Below are positions 32,439 to 35,868 of a stretch of DNA of 35,868 nt, one piece after another (the first letter of the stretch is position 1; each line of letters begins with the position of its first letter). The notes beneath the pieces are model-generated. The model was not told the DNA's origin. It was given only the letters and a program-made list of their open reading frames with translations, and did not search any database. Source of the stretch: Chloroflexota bacterium (lineage in GTDB: Bacteria > Chloroflexota > Anaerolineae > Promineifilales > Promineifilaceae); the NCBI GenBank assembly GCA_022616275.1, contig JAKEFB010000167.1, positions 1-35,868 of the forward strand, given 5' to 3'. Made by a program: the position numbers and the translations under genes.

Positions 32439-32507
32439 GCAATGAGTTGAAAGCAATGAGCAATGAGTGGCGACATGTGTCACTCATCGCTCATTGCTCA
32501 TTGCCCA
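32432..32507. repeat. Direct and inverted GCAATGA heptads between array members 4 and 5
   Basis: GCAATGAGCAATGAG occurs at 32432-32446 and 32453-32467, and its perfect complement at 32490-32504. A 15-bp stem with a 22-nt loop can form. The stop codon of member 4 is part of the first unit. The repeat fills almost the entire gap before member 5. Confidence 0.9.
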
Positions 32508-32519
32508 TCACTTTTGGGT

Positions 32520-34667
32520 ATGCCTGCACGGTTGGACTGGCACATTGAAGAAGAAATAAGTCGGGAAGCCGGGCAACCGGCGGCCGTGCCGGCCGGCCGG
32601 TGGCGCTGGTGGCTGGCGGGTCTGGCCGGCCTGCTGTTCCTGGCGCTGGTGGGCGGACTGCTGGCCCGCCTGGCGGGGCGGCAGGTGACGGTGGCCACGA
32701 CTACCGCTGAGCGCGAGGTCCGGGCCGCCCACGCCCTGGTCCAGGAGATGGTGAGTCGCGGCGACGAAGAGTTGTTGGCCACGTTACTGGCGACTGATGA
32801 GGAATGGGCGGCCGGCCAGCAGGCGCTGTTGGCCGGGGACGCTTTCCTGGCCCGGCGCGGCCTGGGTTTGTCGCTGGCGGCAACGGTTCCCCGGGTGGTG
32901 GAAGTCACTCTGGCCCCGGACCTCCGGGCGGCGACCGTCGTTTTTGAGCAGGAGTATCGCCCGGCCGGCGAGCCGCCGTCGCCGTTGGTGACGCTGCAGC
33001 ACACGGCCCACTACCGGCGCAACGGCCAACGCTGGCTGTTGGCCCCACCTGGCGGCGACTTCTGGGGCGCGTGGCAGACCAGCCACGGCCGCCTGCTGAC
33101 GCTCATTTACCCGGCGCGGGACGAAGCGTTGGCCCTGCGGCTGGCGGCCGACCTGGAGCGGGCGCTGGAGAAATTGTGTACCGGGCTCAGCGCCACCATG
33201 TGCCCTCGCACGTTACAAGCGACCATCCGTCTAGAGACCACCCTGGCCAGCCTGCTGGCCCTGGACGACCCGCGTACGGTTCTGCTAGGCGGCCGAAACC
33301 TGGCCTTGCCCACGCCAACGCTGGCCGGCCGGCCGGTGGATGAAGCCGGCTACCAGGCCCTGCTCCACGGCTATGTGACCCAGATGGCCGGCGGCTTCCT
33401 GGCCGAGCGCTACGGGATAGCCTGTTGTGAGCAACTCCTCTACAGCCAGGCCCGGCTGGCCGGACACTTGCAATACCTGGGCTTCCGGCCCTGGTTCCCC
33501 ATCCTGACCCAGGAGCGGCTGCCGGAGCCAGCAGCGGCCCTCCCCGAACAAGACCTAGCCCTTCTCTGCCAGGCGACGCTGGAGCAGCCGGCCCAATTAC
33601 TGCGCTATCGGCCGGCGGCCAACGTCTGGCTGCGGGAAACTCACCTGGCCGGGCGCTTTGCCGGGATGCGGCCGTTGCCCGGCGGCCAGGGGTTAGCCTT
33701 ATATGATCAACCAGCTCCGGCCGGGCAAGTCCGGCCGGGCACGATGATCTGGCGGCCAGACCAGGCGCTATTGGCTTTGAGCGCTTTACGCTTTGCTGGG
33801 GCGGACCCGGCCGGCCGGCGGCTGCTGTTGCTGGCTTACGAGGGGCAGTGGCAGACAGGCGGTGAGCTGCTGCGTGATTACAGCCTGGTGGACCTGTCCG
33901 GTTGCCGGCCGGATGGTTGCCCTGCCCAGGCGATAGCCGGGCCGGCCAGTTGGTCGCCGGACGGCGCGCAGACCCTGGTAGAGGTATCCGGGACAGTCTG
34001 GCTGGGGGACGGGCTGGGCAGTCTGATTGCGCCGCTGGGCCAGGGCGCGGGGCCGTTCTGGCTGGACGAGCATAGCTATGGCTATTTGCGCCCGGCCGGC
34101 CGGCCGACGGAAGTGGTCATGGCCGCGCCTGGCGACGAGGGCGGGACGCTGTTGACGGCGGCCGATTTGCTGGCGGCCGCGCCTGAAGCCGATCCGGCGG
34201 CCGGGCTGGTTCTGCGCCAGGTGGCCGCCAGCCCAACCCACCCGGACCAGCTTTTTATCCTGGCCGCCGCCTTTGAGCCCCGCCTGCTCGTTACCAGCCG
34301 CCAGGTGACTTTTCTCTTTGCCTATGACCGGCGGACCAGCGAGATTGAGCAACGCTGGCAACTGGCCGGCGGGAAAGGATACGGGACGCTGGCCTTTGAC
34401 CCTGGCGGCCGCTGGCTGGTCCTGGCCGCCTTTGATCGGACTGAAACGCGGCGTTTCCTGTATCTGTACGACGTGGTTGACGGCCGGCTGGAGACAGTGC
34501 GTCCCCTGGCGGCCGGCCTGTTTCCCAGCTATGACTGGTCGGCCGATGGCGAGTGGCTGGCGGTGATGGACGGCGGGCTGTTGAACTTGCAGGCACCCAC
34601 GGCCGGCGCCAGCCATTACTTGATCCCGGCCGGGGCCGGTTGTAAATTTGTCGCCTGGATCGAGTAG
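32520..34667 (+). CDS. Membrane-anchored propeller protein, array member 5 (short type)
   Basis: A 715-residue paralog. The ATG at 32520 is chosen because the family tail motif starts there (LDWHIEEE at 5-12, the most diverged copy); the open frame extends upstream only into repeat DNA. TM helix at about 30-50. LSGRD is replaced by LATDEEW (90-96). LPTPTLAGRPVDEAGYQAL and the double Cys (C302-C303) are present, but the second helical half of the gluzincin-like segment is missing: only about 25 residues separate it from the propeller-entry C350. Other cysteines: C220/C228, CX4C (CRPDGC), and one near the end (AGCKFVAW). The ribosome site is weak. Confidence 0.73.
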   Translation: MPARLDWHIEEEISREAGQPAAVPAGRWRWWLAGLAGLLFLALVGGLLARLAGRQVTVATTTAEREVRAAHALVQEMVSRGDEELLATLLATDEEWAAGQQALLAGDAFLARRGLGLSLAATVPRVVEVTLAPDLRAATVVFEQEYRPAGEPPSPLVTLQHTAHYRRNGQRWLLAPPGGDFWGAWQTSHGRLLTLIYPARDEALALRLAADLERALEKLCTGLSATMCPRTLQATIRLETTLASLLALDDPRTVLLGGRNLALPTPTLAGRPVDEAGYQALLHGYVTQMAGGFLAERYGIACCEQLLYSQARLAGHLQYLGFRPWFPILTQERLPEPAAALPEQDLALLCQATLEQPAQLLRYRPAANVWLRETHLAGRFAGMRPLPGGQGLALYDQPAPAGQVRPGTMIWRPDQALLALSALRFAGADPAGRRLLLLAYEGQWQTGGELLRDYSLVDLSGCRPDGCPAQAIAGPASWSPDGAQTLVEVSGTVWLGDGLGSLIAPLGQGAGPFWLDEHSYGYLRPAGRPTEVVMAAPGDEGGTLLTAADLLAAAPEADPAAGLVLRQVAASPTHPDQLFILAAAFEPRLLVTSRQVTFLFAYDRRTSEIEQRWQLAGGKGYGTLAFDPGGRWLVLAAFDRTETRRFLYLYDVVDGRLETVRPLAAGLFPSYDWSADGEWLAVMDGGLLNLQAPTAGASHYLIPAGAGCKFVAWIE

Positions 34668-34729
34668 GGAATTAGTGGGCTGGCGGGATGGTTAAGTGGG
34701 TGAGTGGGGGTGTAATATGTAGTATAAAG

Positions 34730-34785
34730 CAAGAGCAAGAGCGAGAGGGGGGAGATTGGAGATTAGAGATTGGAGATTGGGGATT
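34730..34785 (+). repeat. AAGAGC and GGAGATT repeats before array member 6
   Basis: AAGCAAGAGCAAGAGCGAGAG (about 34726-34746) is followed by GGAGATTGGAGATTAGAGATTGGAGATTGGGGATT (34751-34785), a heptad series that runs right up to the ATG. The same heptad occurs before the binding-protein gene at 18429. Confidence 0.85.
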
Positions 34786-35868
34786 ATGGCGGCGAAGTTT
34801 GAGTGGCAGACAGAGGAAGAAGAGGGGTGGGAGAGCCAGCCGGCCCCGGAGAAGGTCGTTGACCTGAGCCGGAACAGGCGGCGCTGGCGGCCGTGGCTGC
34901 TGGCGGCGCTGGTTGTGGTTTTGCTGGCCGGCGCTGCTTACTGGCAGGGGCAGCGGCGAGTTGTCCAGGCTGAGGACGGCCAGCGGGAGGCGCTGCTGGC
35001 CTCTTTTAACCTGGTCCGCCAGGCGGCCGAACGGCAAGACCGTGATTTATTGGCCAGCGTCATAGGTGGCGACCGGAGCTGGACCAGCGACCAGAAGCGG
35101 TTGTTAGACAACGGCTGGCTCTTTGACGCCCACGTTTTTGGCCTGTGGCCGCACCCGGCCGGGGCCAGGGTGGTGGAGGTCTCTTTTGCGCCAGACTTGC
35201 GCTCGGCCGAAGTGGTGGTGGAGGAGACGTACCAGGTCGTGAGCAGTGACGGCCTCACAACAACCGTTCAGCTACAACGCACCGATGTCTACCGCCGGAC
35301 CGACCGCTGGCTGTGGTCTTCCCCGGAGGATGCCTATTGGGGCGGGCCGGGCAGCGAGAGCCTGGTTGGCGAGCGGTTGGTGCTCTATTACCCCGCCCGC
35401 GACGAGGCGCTGGCCGTCCGGCTGCTGGCTGACCTGGACGCGGTGTTAGACCGGCTGTGCCGCGAACCGGCGGCCAACTGTCCCGGCGACTGGCAATTGG
35501 TGGTACAGCTTATGCGCGATGTGGACGTTTTGAGCGCAATGGCCGAAGAGGCGATCCGCAGCGGTGTCTACGGCCGGTTGCCAGGCGCCAGGGCCGCCGG
35601 GGCGGCCGTGATCTTGCCGGCGCCGTCGTTGCTGGGGACGCCGGTGGACGAGGCCGGCTACCAGGCGTGGCGGCGCGGCTACGCCACGTACGTGGCGGCC
35701 GCAGCCCTGGAGGAGCGAGTAGACAGTTCCTGTTGTGAATCGGAGGAGGATTATACGGCTGCGCTGCAGGCCGAGTTGGCCTGGCTGGAGCTGGGCCTAT
35801 GGCCGGCTACGCTGCCCGCACCCTTCCTGGCCGGCCCGCTGCCGGCCCAAGACGTGGCCCTGGTCTGC
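34786..35868 (+). CDS. Membrane-anchored propeller protein, array member 6 (3' truncated by window end)
   Basis: The first 361 codons of a sixth paralog, open to the end of the window. Tail motif FEWQTEEE at 5-12 followed by W15; TM helix at about 35-53; RWLWSSPEDAYWGG matches the RWLL-PP-FWG element; VLYYPARDEALAVRLLADLD matches the start of the gluzincin-like part; LPAPSLLGTPVDEAGYQAW and a CC pair follow. It then passes quickly to LPAQDVALVC, the propeller entry, so it is of the short type like member 5. In the N-terminal domain GGDRSW replaces SGRDPxW. The ATG follows directly on heptad repeats. Confidence 0.75.
   Translation, partial: MAAKFEWQTEEEEGWESQPAPEKVVDLSRNRRRWRPWLLAALVVVLLAGAAYWQGQRRVVQAEDGQREALLASFNLVRQAAERQDRDLLASVIGGDRSWTSDQKRLLDNGWLFDAHVFGLWPHPAGARVVEVSFAPDLRSAEVVVEETYQVVSSDGLTTTVQLQRTDVYRRTDRWLWSSPEDAYWGGPGSESLVGERLVLYYPARDEALAVRLLADLDAVLDRLCREPAANCPGDWQLVVQLMRDVDVLSAMAEEAIRSGVYGRLPGARAAGAAVILPAPSLLGTPVDEAGYQAWRRGYATYVAAAALEERVDSSCCESEEDYTAALQAELAWLELGLWPATLPAPFLAGPLPAQDVALVC

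Noticed and set aside
22653-35868. Active metallopeptidase function for the array proteins
   Set aside because: No HExxH or other zinc-binding pattern is present in any of the six members.

Overview
The window reads as a piece of a high-GC bacterial chromosome, most likely a member of the Chloroflexota (Anaerolineae/Ardenticatenia type). That placement is inferred from the mixture of form I CO dehydrogenase genes, very large cyclase/AAA/TPR regulators, a baseplate-J-like membrane protein behind alaS, and arrays of membrane-anchored propeller proteins. No rRNA, tRNA, CRISPR array, transposase or phage integration gene was seen.

Layout. (1) 1-1.2 kb: the 3' part of a TPR protein with an apparent frameshift, then a Phd/YefM-type antitoxin gene without a recognisable toxin. 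(2) 1.2-5.77 kb: a good sigma70-type promoter, alaS, a membrane protein with a baseplate J/gp47-like look, and the last ~40 codons of a SnoaL-like ester cyclase. (3) 5.76-13.1 kb, minus strand: a complete aerobic carbon monoxide dehydrogenase operon in the order coxD-coxE-coxM-coxS-coxL-xdhC. CoxL carries the form I active-site loop AYRCSFR. The last gene is fused to a His-rich linker and a YHS domain. Four copies of a paired-palindrome repeat (arms close to AACCTCCCGGAGGTT) sit in the gaps of this operon and in front of it; a fifth lies before alaS. (4) 13.3-16.5 kb: a cyclase-homology/AAA ATPase/TPR regulator whose cyclase domain lacks the usual catalytic Arg. (5) 16.7-22.6 kb: ruvX, mltG, a shortened periplasmic-binding lipoprotein, a two-TM coiled-coil protein and a lipoprotein lytic transglycosylase. 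(6) 22.65 kb to the right edge: six consecutive paralogous genes, the last one cut by the window end.

The paralog array is the most unusual item. Each protein has a short N-terminal tail with a conserved motif (F-x-W-x-T-[DE]-E-E), one transmembrane helix, an NTF2-like segment, a helical segment that resembles a gluzincin metallopeptidase without its HExxH motif, and a C-terminal beta-propeller rich in WSPDG/FSPDGRW motifs. Conserved cysteines suggest that the large outer part is disulfide-bonded. The array directly follows a lytic transglycosylase gene with a 6-nt gap, so a cell-surface role linked to the wall is a reasonable guess; no function is known to me.

A second pattern covers the right two thirds of the window. 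Many gene junctions carry short tandem repeats of 6-7 nt (GGAGATT, GAGCGAT, AGCTGAT, GAGTTA, GCAATGA), a different one at most junctions and sometimes with an inverted copy that would form a strong hairpin. Some repeats run into the ends of the neighbouring genes and encode their last residues. They recall the heptanucleotide STRR repeats of filamentous cyanobacteria.
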